A stretch of DNA of 64,000 nt from Rhodoblastus sp. 17X3. GTDB lineage: Bacteria > Pseudomonadota > Alphaproteobacteria > Rhizobiales > Beijerinckiaceae. The notes beneath the pieces were generated by a model. The model searched no databases, was not told where the DNA came from, and saw only the letters and a program-made list of their open reading frames with translations. Below, piece by piece: positions 42,274 to 50,458 of the stretch (its first letter is position 1; every line of letters starts with the position of its first letter). A program made the position numbers and the translations under genes. Location of the stretch: positions 248,001 to 312,000 of the forward strand of contig NZ_JASHHX010000001.1 in assembly GCF_030056575.1 (NCBI RefSeq), read 5' to 3'.

Positions 42274-42972
42274 ATGACGGGCGAAGAGCTTATCGAGCAG
42301 GTTCGACTTTCGATCACGGTTGCCGGATCGAGTCCGCCGACGGATCGAGCCGTCGCAGAGCATCTTGGAATTAGCGTTGCTGGTCTAGCCATTTGGCGCG
42401 CGCGCGAAAGTGTCACTGCGCGCCACATGGCCAGACTGCTCAGATCGGTTGCAAGAGCGTCCAAGCGCCGCACCCAATCAGAGGCGATCCTTCCAGTCGT
42501 CGAATTTTTCCAGATCCAGCGAGTTATAGTGGGTAACGGTGGGACGTTTCGCATCTTCAATGCCGGGAAAGGTGACGACGAGCACCCCTACCTCTCCGGA
42601 TTGAAGCGCGAGTTGGAGACACACCGAGGCGTCTATATCTTTTACGATAGCCGCGGTCGCGCCCTCTATGTGGGCAAGGCCAAGGTTCAGCATCTCTGGA
42701 AGGAGATCAATCTCGCATACAATCGGGACCGTGATCCCCGTCTACAGAGTATCCTGCGGGTGCAGCATCCGGAGCGTCGCCAAGACTTTCGCACGTCGGA
42801 CGAGACGCGGCGGCAGATTCGACCCATCAACGTTCGGCTGCATGAGCTTGCGGAGTATGTCAGCGCCTATCAAGTGGCCGATGAAATGATCGGGGACATC
42901 GAATCTTTATTAATCCGAGCCTTTCCTAACGATTTACTAAACAAGAAAATCGAAAATCTTACGTGGGATTGA
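42274..42972 (+). CDS. GIY-YIG nuclease-domain protein
   Basis: 232 aa. N-terminal about 75 residues look like a DNA-binding HTH (TDRAVAEHLGISVAGLAIWRARESV). The GIY-YIG core is in HRGVYIFYDSRGRALYVGKAKVQHLWKEINLAYNRDR (GVYIFY/LYVGKA with catalytic Arg region). GGGGGAGA before ATG 42274. The tail ends ENLTWD. First gene after the tRNA; likely nicking/homing or defence-linked endonuclease. Confidence 0.82.
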   Translation: MTGEELIEQVRLSITVAGSSPPTDRAVAEHLGISVAGLAIWRARESVTARHMARLLRSVARASKRRTQSEAILPVVEFFQIQRVIVGNGGTFRIFNAGKGDDEHPYLSGLKRELETHRGVYIFYDSRGRALYVGKAKVQHLWKEINLAYNRDRDPRLQSILRVQHPERRQDFRTSDETRRQIRPINVRLHELAEYVSAYQVADEMIGDIESLLIRAFPNDLLNKKIENLTWD

Positions 42973-43044
42973 CGATGCTCGCTCGTCGCCCGTGTGCGTG
43001 GACGAAGATCATTCTTCGCATAATTGCAGAAAGGGCCTCCGCCG

Positions 43045-43566
43045 ATGGCAATCCTTGACCCGCGCCTGCTGCCGCTGATCGAAACTCTGACCGAGGTTGG
43101 CGCCGACTGGCTCGCGTTTGAACTCGTTGACGGCATCCGGCGAGGCGTCGAGGAGGAAGAGCCCGCAGAAATGCTGGAACTTGCTCGTGCCCGAGTGCGA
43201 TCGGGGGAACCGGGCGAACGGCTGACGGCGAAGCCTGCCGAGCAGGCGAGCCCAATCCTTGGTGACGACCAAATTGTTTGGGCTGCGCAGTATGTCGCTG
43301 GCCGCTTCGACGCCGCGCTCAGGGAACTCGCCGGAGCGACTGACCTCCTCGAAGCAATAGTTGGTGAGCTGCCACCTCCGGGAGTCGACGATGAAGGGCA
43401 TGTAGTCCAGGCCGGCGCGTCCGAGCCTGTTACGATCGTGATTGACGACGAAGCCGGACACTCTGTCACGCGCGATGACATTAGGGCGGCGCGCGCATCG
43501 CTGCAGAATTTGCGGCAATCGCTCGACGATTGGTCTCTCACTGCAAGGGGGCTTACTTCGGTATGA
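43045..43566 (+). CDS. Unknown 173-aa protein coupled to a nuclease gene
   Basis: MAILDPRLLPLIETLTEVGADWLAFELVDGIRRG, acidic, helical; no domain recognised. A TTG at 43024 would add seven residues; ATG 43045 chosen. Its TGA overlaps the next ATG (ATGA at 43563), so the two are a translational pair and may form an effector/partner module. Confidence 0.72.
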   Translation: MAILDPRLLPLIETLTEVGADWLAFELVDGIRRGVEEEEPAEMLELARARVRSGEPGERLTAKPAEQASPILGDDQIVWAAQYVAGRFDAALRELAGATDLLEAIVGELPPPGVDDEGHVVQAGASEPVTIVIDDEAGHSVTRDDIRAARASLQNLRQSLDDWSLTARGLTSV

Positions 43567-44363
43567 TCCCGAACGTTAAGGCAGCCCTTGATACTGTTCT
43601 CGGAAGCGCAGCAACTCTTCGCAACGCTGGTGGTGCCGGCCGTGCCTTCGAGCTATTCGTGATGACGGGCATAGCCCGCGAATTGCAAGTTCGGGGGTAC
43701 GACGTCTGGCTACAGCGCTCTGATGGCTCCCGCATAAGATCGAGTGATAGCGATCGCCGCTTCATTCAGCGAGGTGGCGCACCCACTGGCATTGCTGGCT
43801 CGGCCCAAGGTGCCGGGAATGCCAGCGTGATCAGCTTTCAGTGGCCCGGTCGCGTTGCCTGGGAGATATGGAATGGAGTTCAGTTCGAGGGGCGAAGCGG
43901 CGCTCGTCACGAAATAGACATTGCGATCGTGCCTGCGGGCGTCGGACAGGCGCTCAGGGCCATGACGGGCGGGGGAGTTGCGACCGGTCGCCCCCGGATT
44001 GCAATCGAATGCAAGGACGTCAAGGACCCCGGGAGTATCGACGAGATGCGCGCATTCGTTGCGCGACTTTATGACCTAACATTGCTGCAGGCTCACCATG
44101 CGTATCTGCCCTTTGGTGGGACGGCTCAGGCAATCCATCCGGGCGCGCCTTCAGGCTCCCGTCATCGTCCGGTTATCACCTACTGGATAGAGAACCGACG
44201 AACCAAGAATATTGTTGCCCGAAAAGCCGGGTTTGTACCCGGCGCCGCGGCGATGACGAGCTATCACTCAGTCGAACCGCACGCGGGAATTACGGTTGGT
44301 AGTCCCAACACCACCGCGCTTATCGGTGGGGTCGCGAGCTGGATCGTTGCGCAAGGATACTAA
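43563..44363 (+). CDS. PD-(D/E)xK nuclease-like protein
   Basis: 266 aa. Central catalytic-core pattern GARHEIDIAIV then RPRIAIECKDVKDPGSIDEMRAFVARLYDLTLLQ (D...ExK spacing with helix), as in restriction endonucleases. The N-terminal AGRAFELFVMTGIARELQVRGYDVW (E-helix) fits the first motif element. Overlaps the upstream gene by four bases. Possibly a type-II/IV-like restriction enzyme; specificity unknown. Confidence 0.72.
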   Translation: MIPNVKAALDTVLGSAATLRNAGGAGRAFELFVMTGIARELQVRGYDVWLQRSDGSRIRSSDSDRRFIQRGGAPTGIAGSAQGAGNASVISFQWPGRVAWEIWNGVQFEGRSGARHEIDIAIVPAGVGQALRAMTGGGVATGRPRIAIECKDVKDPGSIDEMRAFVARLYDLTLLQAHHAYLPFGGTAQAIHPGAPSGSRHRPVITYWIENRRTKNIVARKAGFVPGAAAMTSYHSVEPHAGITVGSPNTTALIGGVASWIVAQGY

Positions 44364-44371
44364 CGGTCCAG

Positions 44372-44709
44372 TTAGCCGTCTCCTAATGCATTGAACACGG
44401 TATCGCTTGCATCGGCGTAGAAGTCTGCCTGGAATTTGGCGAACAATTCTCCCGGAATCGTGGCGATGTCTTTGACGCTGGCCATTGGCGAAAGAATCCG
44501 CTTGCCGCCTGCGTCGAATGCGACCTGAAGCGACTGGCTAGCTTCTCGACCCGAACCAGATTGCCGCCGAGGCTCATGCTGCCGAGGACCAGCATCTGCG
44601 GCTGAACTGGCTTCCCCAGGCCGATGGAGCACAGGGCGATGACGGTGGTGAGTTTCAAGGCCACGGGTGGCACGGTCGCAGTCGACGCCACCGTGCAGGC
44701 GACCGGCAC
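44372..44709 (-). pseudogene. Frameshifted C-terminal remnant of a Lon-type BrxL
   Basis: Two minus-strand frames join near 44540: the first reads KLTTVIALCSIGLGKPVQPQ, then LVLGSMSLGGNLVRVEKLAS; the second SLQVAFDAGGKRILSPMASV, then DIATIPGELFAKFQADFY, then ALGDG and a stop at 44372-44374. Together they match the Lon-protease-like C-terminal domain of BrxL. It lies tail-to-tail with the nuclease gene and upstream of brxE. The intact BrxL of this locus (58644) has a different C-terminus, so this is the relic of another BREX copy. Confidence 0.82.
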
Positions 44710-44913
44710 CGTTCAGCAGCGCCAAAATGCGAAGGTGAAAATCGCGTTCTCAAGAGCCAATATACGGCACGCGAGTGATTCGGCGCAAAGCCCGGACCCC
44801 GGCGATATTGTCGCCATCTTGATTGTTCGGTTTGCGAAGACCCGTCGTCTTGTGCGGTGCCATTGAAGTTTCAGTTCGCGGTGGCCGTATCGGCCACTCC
44901 AAGAGGGAAGATG

Positions 44914-45438
44914 ATGAACGAAAATTCCGCCGACCGGAACGCAAGCGCTCTTCTGGGGATGGTTTCGTTGAGACTGGCTGTCGGACTGCTCGGCGAGCGC
45001 GACAACGCGGGATGGTGGACTTCGGGTTTCCTTTCTCCGACGAGCACTGCGTTTCTTGTTCCGGTCTTTGGGGGCAACGTCCTTCAGGCCCGGTACCAGG
45101 GTGTACTCGAAGCCGCCAAACGCGTTCATGACGAACGAATTGGCGTCGGCCACGTTTTCCACCTGTTTCGCCTTCCTGAAAGCATGGAGCAGCGTCTGTT
45201 CGAAGCTGTTCAGTCGGGCGGCTCGGATTTGGCCAAGACGATATCGTCGTCGGATTCGGCAAAGGCGACACTAGAAAGCTTCGCGAACAAGGCGACGGCG
45301 GCGAGACCTGGGCCCGCGCTTATGGCGTCGTCCGAGACATTCGACTCGACTGCGTGGGTCAGTGAGGCTGCATCCCTATATTCCGCCGCCTTCGGCGCGG
45401 GCTTGCAATGTTTTCCTTACATTGCCGGCGCCCGATGA
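44914..45438 (+). CDS. brxE: BrxE family protein
   Basis: 174 aa. LRLAVGLLGERDNAGWWTSGFLSPTSTAFLVPVFGGNVLQARYQGVLEAAKRVHDERIGVGHVFHLFRLPESMEQRL matches, by memory, the BrxE family of type 6 BREX loci. AGAGG six bases before ATG 44914 (ATG 44911 directly before is the alternative). Its TGA overlaps the brxA ATG, so it heads the operon. Function not known. Confidence 0.78.
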   Translation: MNENSADRNASALLGMVSLRLAVGLLGERDNAGWWTSGFLSPTSTAFLVPVFGGNVLQARYQGVLEAAKRVHDERIGVGHVFHLFRLPESMEQRLFEAVQSGGSDLAKTISSSDSAKATLESFANKATAARPGPALMASSETFDSTAWVSEAASLYSAAFGAGLQCFPYIAGAR

Positions 45439-46223
45439 CGGAGGCGCCTAAATACACGACGCAACTCCAGGCTGGACTCGGACTCGTGCCTGAGACCTCG
45501 AAGCTGCTTGCTGCCTGGGAACCCGGAATGAGCGGGCAGGATTTGTTCAAGTTCGCGCTGGCTTCCGGCGATTTCCCAGCCGTCACCGCTAGGCGTCTGC
45601 AAAACGTCGTGACTGAAGCATTTCGTTCACGATACCTCACAGATGGCGGAGCGCCCGCCAAGCTTTTGAAGTCGATTTCGAAAATCCTTTCCAGGGATGA
45701 CTTCCGGTCGCTCTGTTTCTTGTTCACCTGCCGTGCGAACCCAATCCTCGCCGATTTCGTGCTGCAGGTTTATTGGCCCCGCTATGCAGCAGGTGGCGCC
45801 TCGGTGTCGAAGGCGGACTCCTTGCAGTTCGTCTCTTCGGCCGTGTCCGATGGACGGACGACTCGCCCCTGGTCGGAGACGACAGTCACACGCGTCGCCA
45901 GCTATCTGCTCGGCGCATGCGTGGATTTTGGTCTCCTTGGGGTCATGAAAGCCGGCGCGAGGCCGATCGTCACTTTTCGCATCACGCCGAACGTGGCATC
46001 GATCCTGGCTCACGATCTGCATTTCCGAGGGGTGGGCGACAACGCGCTCATGCAAAACCCTGACTGGGGGCTTTTCGGACTAGAAGCCGATGATGTTCTT
46101 GGCGAACTGAAGCGCCTTTCCCTGCGGGGAGAGCTGATCGTACAGTCCGCGGGCGGCGTCACCCAGGTGTCGTGGAAATACAAGTCGATGGAGGAGCTGG
46201 CAGATGGCATCGCTAAAGGCTGA
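45435..46223 (+). CDS. brxA: BrxA (DUF1819)
   Basis: 262 aa. YTTQLQAGLGLVPETSKLLAAWEPGMSGQDLFKFALASGDFPAVTARRLQNVVTEAFRSRYL matches BrxA, a DNA-binding, NusB-like protein. Overlaps brxE by four bases and brxB by 20 bases. Required in some BREX systems. Confidence 0.9.
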   Translation: MTEAPKYTTQLQAGLGLVPETSKLLAAWEPGMSGQDLFKFALASGDFPAVTARRLQNVVTEAFRSRYLTDGGAPAKLLKSISKILSRDDFRSLCFLFTCRANPILADFVLQVYWPRYAAGGASVSKADSLQFVSSAVSDGRTTRPWSETTVTRVASYLLGACVDFGLLGVMKAGARPIVTFRITPNVASILAHDLHFRGVGDNALMQNPDWGLFGLEADDVLGELKRLSLRGELIVQSAGGVTQVSWKYKSMEELADGIAKG

Positions 46224-46779
46224 TTTCGACGAGCTGATTCGCCGGATCGAAACCGGCCGCGAGTTTGCGCACGCGAGTTTTGAGCCGATCTTCTATTTGG
46301 TCTTCGCTCCAAACGAGTTGCTTGAGGTGAAGCGATTGATGCCCGCGTGGACGTCCAAATTGACGAACGCCGGCTGGCAGGTCGAGACGTTCTCGATTGC
46401 CGAGGAGATCGCCGACATCCTTCAGAAGGCGCCACTTCGCAAGGTCTGGATTGAGGCAGACCGCAAGGCGCCGCTCGCATGGGAGCGAACGAATGCGGCC
46501 CTGGCGAACGCACTGACGGCGCAAGGGCGCCTCCAAGCCCGTTTGGAGGAGCGTTTGGCCGCGTTGGAAGGCAAATCGTCGACAATCATCGTTGTCACCG
46601 ACCTCGAGGCACTGCATCCCTACCTGCGCATCGGCGCCATCGAGGCGCAACTGCAGGGAAAATTCCATGTGCCTACCGTGTTCCTTTATCCCGGTACCCG
46701 GACAGGGAAAACGCGGCTAAGGTTCCTTGGATTTTATCCTGAAGACGGCAATTACCGCTCCGTGCATGTCGGCGGCTAA
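46204..46779 (+). CDS. brxB: BrxB (DUF1788)
   Basis: 191 aa. SLKADFDELIRRIETGREFAHASFEPIFYLVFAPNELLEVKRLMPAWTSKL and the C-terminal VVTDLEALHPYLRIGAIEAQLQGKFHVPTVFLYPGTRTGKTRLRFLGFYPEDGNYRSVHVGG are diagnostic of BrxB. A core BREX component; bridges other Brx proteins. Confidence 0.94.
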   Translation: MASLKADFDELIRRIETGREFAHASFEPIFYLVFAPNELLEVKRLMPAWTSKLTNAGWQVETFSIAEEIADILQKAPLRKVWIEADRKAPLAWERTNAALANALTAQGRLQARLEERLAALEGKSSTIIVVTDLEALHPYLRIGAIEAQLQGKFHVPTVFLYPGTRTGKTRLRFLGFYPEDGNYRSVHVGG

Positions 46780-46806
46780 TCGATTTCACCAGCCATCAGA
46801 AGCGCC

Positions 46807-49800
46807 ATGACCCAGATTCGCAATCTCTTCGACGCCGGCAAAGATATCCAGCGCACCATCGAGAAGGTCATCACCTATCAGGCCTCGCAAGCGCAGCGCC
46901 TGAAGGCGGAGATTTCCGAATATATCGTCACTGAGAAAATCGAAAGCCAGCTTGAGAGCCTCCTCGAAAAGATGGAGGCTGCAATGAAAGCCGCGATGGA
47001 ATCCGCGACGAACTCCGATGCCAGATATGAGATTGGTATATGGGTTTCGGGCTTCTACGGTTCAGGCAAAAGCTCCTTTACCAAATACCTTGGCCTTGCC
47101 TTCGATCAACGGGTGATCATCGACGGCAAGCCCTTCTTGCATCATCTGCAGGATAGGCTTCATCGGCCTACCACCAAGGCCCTGCTCTCGAAACTGGCCG
47201 CAAGCTTTCCCGCAGCCGTCGTCATGCTCGACTTGGCCAGCGAGCAGATTGCCGGCGCCACTCTCGCCGAGGTCTCGACCGTCCTTTATTACAAGGTACT
47301 GCAATACGCGGGCTATTCGAGGAATCTGAAAGTCGCGGCACTTCAGCGACGCCTTCGTAAAGAAGGCCGGTATGCAGAATTCGAGCAGGCCTTCCAAGAT
47401 GAGACGGGCCAAAAGTGGGCGGATTTCCAGAATGACGACCTGGTCGTGGATAGCGTCGTCCCCCGGCTCGCCCACAAGCTCTATCCCAATCTGTTCCGGA
47501 CCGATCAAGCGTTTACGACCGCGACGGCGGACACCGTGTACCTGATGAACGACCGCGTTCAGGAGATGATCGACGTCGTACGCGAAGCCTCTGGCAAGCA
47601 ACATATCATCTTCGTAGTCGACGAGATTGGCCAATATGTTGGCAGCCAGCAGGCCAAAATCCTCGATCTTCAGGGTCTCGCACAAAACCTGAAAGATTTG
47701 GGACACGGCAAAGTTTGGATTCTAGGCACTGCCCAACAAACACTGACCGAGGATGATCCTAGGGCCGCAATCAACTCGCCCGAACTGTACAAATTGAAAG
47801 ATCGCTTTCCTATTCCAGTCGCGCTGGAATCTAGTGACATCAAAGAAATCTGCTTCAAGCGCCTGCTGGGCAAATCCGCGGCGGGCGCGACCGAACTCGG
47901 CGCGCTGTTCGACCGATATGGGCAGGCCTTGCGCCAGCACACCAAACTGGCCGATGCCAAATTTTACGACGCCGGCTTCGACCGCGAGACCTTCACGAAC
48001 CTGTACCCGTTCCTGCCGGCCCATTTCGACATTCTGCTTCACTTGCTGGGCGCGCTCGCCAAATCGACGGGCGGCATCGGCCTGCGCTCGGCGATCAAGG
48101 TCATCCAGGACATCCTGGTCGAGGGCGCCGGTTCCTTGAAGCCTGTCGTCGATCGAGAAATCGGATGGCTTGCCACCACGGTGACCCTCTACGACGCCCT
48201 CGACAAGGACATCCGCCGCGCGTTTCCCTCCATCCATCAGGCGGTCGAGAAGGTCCTCATCCGGTTTCCCGATGACGAGCTGTGCCAAGGCGTCGGCAAG
48301 ACCGTGGCCGTGCTCCAGATTCTCTCGAACTTGCCGATTTCCGTGGCAAATGTCGCGGCCCTCATGCAGCCGGCGATCGCCGCCGCATCGGTGGCCGACA
48401 AAGTCAGGGAAGCTGTCGACGCGCTCCTCAAGGACCACATTGTCCCTCTGGGCGAGAAAGAAGGCTGGCTCCGCTTTTTCAGCGAAAAGCTCAATGATGT
48501 GGAGCAGGAGCGGTCACAACTTGCGCCCCGCACTCCGGATGTCCGCCGCGTTTTCAATGAAGCCTTGAAGGCGGTGTTCGATCCGCTGCCCAGCGTGCGG
48601 CTGCATGGATCATTGTCGGTGACATCAGGCCTGAAACACCTCAGCTGCGGACAGCAGGTCTCGCTGGCCGGTGAACGCGAGACGGTCCAGACCACTTTGT
48701 CCTTCGCCGACCCGACGGATTACGAGACCGAAAAAACCAAGCTCAACAACGAGTCAATCCACAGGTCGTCGGAAAACAGCATCTACCTGCTAGCCCGCCG
48801 CTCGCCTGAAGCCGATGATCTCGTCGCCGAAATCTGCCGTTCCGAGCGGATCGTGGAATTGCACAGGAATGACCCCGACCAGGAGGTCAAGGAGTATTGC
48901 CAAAGCCAGATCGATCGGGCCACGCGCCTCGCCAACGATCTCGCCAAGAAAATCACGCGCGCGCTGACCCAGGGCTCGTTCGTGTTCCGGGGCAAGGTGA
49001 CGGCGGTTGACAGCCTCGATCAGTCGTTGCCTGCCGCGTGCAAAAAGCACCTGACAGAAGCCGCCGAGCGGGTGTTCGACCGCTATGCCGAGGCGTCCGA
49101 GCGCGCCGCGACCGATCTGGCCGAAAAATTCCTGCGGGCGCCGAATTTGCGGGCGGTGACGTCGGCTCTCGATCCGCTCGGCCTCGTGCAGATGAACGGC
49201 GGATCGCCGAGCATCAAGACCGACCACAAGGGCCTCGTCAGCATCAAGGACTATGTCGAGCGCAATGGCGCCGTCGAAGGCAAGAAGCTGCTGGACGTGT
49301 TTTCCGGCGCGCCGTTCGGGTGGTCGCAGGACACCGTGCGATACATGGTCGCCGCCTTGCTCGTCGCCGGTGAGGTGAAGCTGAAAGTTTCCGGCCGCGA
49401 GGTCACGGTCACCGGTCAGCAGGCAATCGACGCCCTCAAGACCAATAACAGTTTTAAGCCAGTCGGCGTCGCCATGCGCGACGATCGGCCTTCGATGGAG
49501 GTGTTGGGCCGAGCGGCCGAACGGCTGACCGATCTCTCCGGCGAGCAGGTCGTTCCGCTCGAAGAAGACATCGGCAAGGCCGCGCAAAAACTCCTCCCTG
49601 CCTTGCAACATAAGCTCGCGCCTTTGGCGGAGCGGCTGCAATCCCTCGGGCTGCCCGGCGTCGAGACGGTGCGTTCCGCGAACCAGCAGATCGCCGATCT
49701 CCTGCTATCCGACGCGTCCGATGCGCCGCAGCGTTTTGGCGCGGAACAGTCGCAACTTTACGACGCGCTGAAATGGGCCACTTCCGCCCGACTGGCGTTC

Positions 49801-50454
49801 GACCAGGGCATAGCCGATACGGTCAAGGTGTTGCGCGATCTCCAGCACGGTATTGACGATTTGCCGACGACCGGCGCGCCGAAGGACCTGCGCGACGCCG
49901 CGCAGGAAGATTTGGACGCCGTGGCCGATATCCTGGCCAAGGACGATTTCTTCAAATGCAAGGCCGATCTCAACACGCGGAAAACCGCCATTGAGGCACG
50001 GGTCGCTGAAGCCGTCGCCAAGATGCGCGCGACGCAGGCCGAACGGCTTCTCGCCGCCGAATCCGAATTGGCGCTGATTCCGGAATGGGCTGAATTCACG
50101 GCGGAGGAGCAGGCTGGGACGTTGGCGAAAATCCAGACGCTCTCGGTCGAGGTCACGCCGGACATTTCCGGCGTAAAGAAACTGGTGGCGCGGCAGTTCG
50201 ACATTGAAGGCACTATCGCCGACACCAAGGCCAAGGTGGTACAGGAAGGCAAGGCGCGCCGACAGCCGCCCCCGCCGCCAAAACCAGCCGCCAGCGGCCA
50301 ATATGGCGGCATGCGCGAAAAAGGCTTGAAGACCGTCTCTCTACCCTCGCGCATCGGCACACCCGCTGAACTCGACGCCCTTATCCGCATCTTGTCGGAC
50401 CTGCGGCGCGAACTGTCCGACACCGACATTGATCTTGTCGTGACGAGGGACTGA
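46807..50454 (+). CDS. brxC: BrxC/PglY large ATPase
   Basis: 1215 aa, usual for BrxC. Walker A GFYGSGKSSFTK near residue 82-93, Walker B-like HIIFVVDEIGQYVG near 265-277; the long helical remainder ends in a RRQPPPPPKPAASG linker and SDTDIDLVVTRD. Predicted DNA-remodelling AAA-type ATPase of the BREX complex. Four bases before pglX. Confidence 0.95.
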   Translation: MTQIRNLFDAGKDIQRTIEKVITYQASQAQRLKAEISEYIVTEKIESQLESLLEKMEAAMKAAMESATNSDARYEIGIWVSGFYGSGKSSFTKYLGLAFDQRVIIDGKPFLHHLQDRLHRPTTKALLSKLAASFPAAVVMLDLASEQIAGATLAEVSTVLYYKVLQYAGYSRNLKVAALQRRLRKEGRYAEFEQAFQDETGQKWADFQNDDLVVDSVVPRLAHKLYPNLFRTDQAFTTATADTVYLMNDRVQEMIDVVREASGKQHIIFVVDEIGQYVGSQQAKILDLQGLAQNLKDLGHGKVWILGTAQQTLTEDDPRAAINSPELYKLKDRFPIPVALESSDIKEICFKRLLGKSAAGATELGALFDRYGQALRQHTKLADAKFYDAGFDRETFTNLYPFLPAHFDILLHLLGALAKSTGGIGLRSAIKVIQDILVEGAGSLKPVVDREIGWLATTVTLYDALDKDIRRAFPSIHQAVEKVLIRFPDDELCQGVGKTVAVLQILSNLPISVANVAALMQPAIAAASVADKVREAVDALLKDHIVPLGEKEGWLRFFSEKLNDVEQERSQLAPRTPDVRRVFNEALKAVFDPLPSVRLHGSLSVTSGLKHLSCGQQVSLAGERETVQTTLSFADPTDYETEKTKLNNESIHRSSENSIYLLARRSPEADDLVAEICRSERIVELHRNDPDQEVKEYCQSQIDRATRLANDLAKKITRALTQGSFVFRGKVTAVDSLDQSLPAACKKHLTEAAERVFDRYAEASERAATDLAEKFLRAPNLRAVTSALDPLGLVQMNGGSPSIKTDHKGLVSIKDYVERNGAVEGKKLLDVFSGAPFGWSQDTVRYMVAALLVAGEVKLKVSGREVTVTGQQAIDALKTNNSFKPVGVAMRDDRPSMEVLGRAAERLTDLSGEQVVPLEEDIGKAAQKLLPALQHKLAPLAERLQSLGLPGVETVRSANQQIADLLLSDASDAPQRFGAEQSQLYDALKWATSARLAFDQGIADTVKVLRDLQHGIDDLPTTGAPKDLRDAAQEDLDAVADILAKDDFFKCKADLNTRKTAIEARVAEAVAKMRATQAERLLAAESELALIPEWAEFTAEEQAGTLAKIQTLSVEVTPDISGVKKLVARQFDIEGTIADTKAKVVQEGKARRQPPPPPKPAASGQYGGMREKGLKTVSLPSRIGTPAELDALIRILSDLRRELSDTDIDLVVTRD

Positions 50455-50458
50455 CCCC

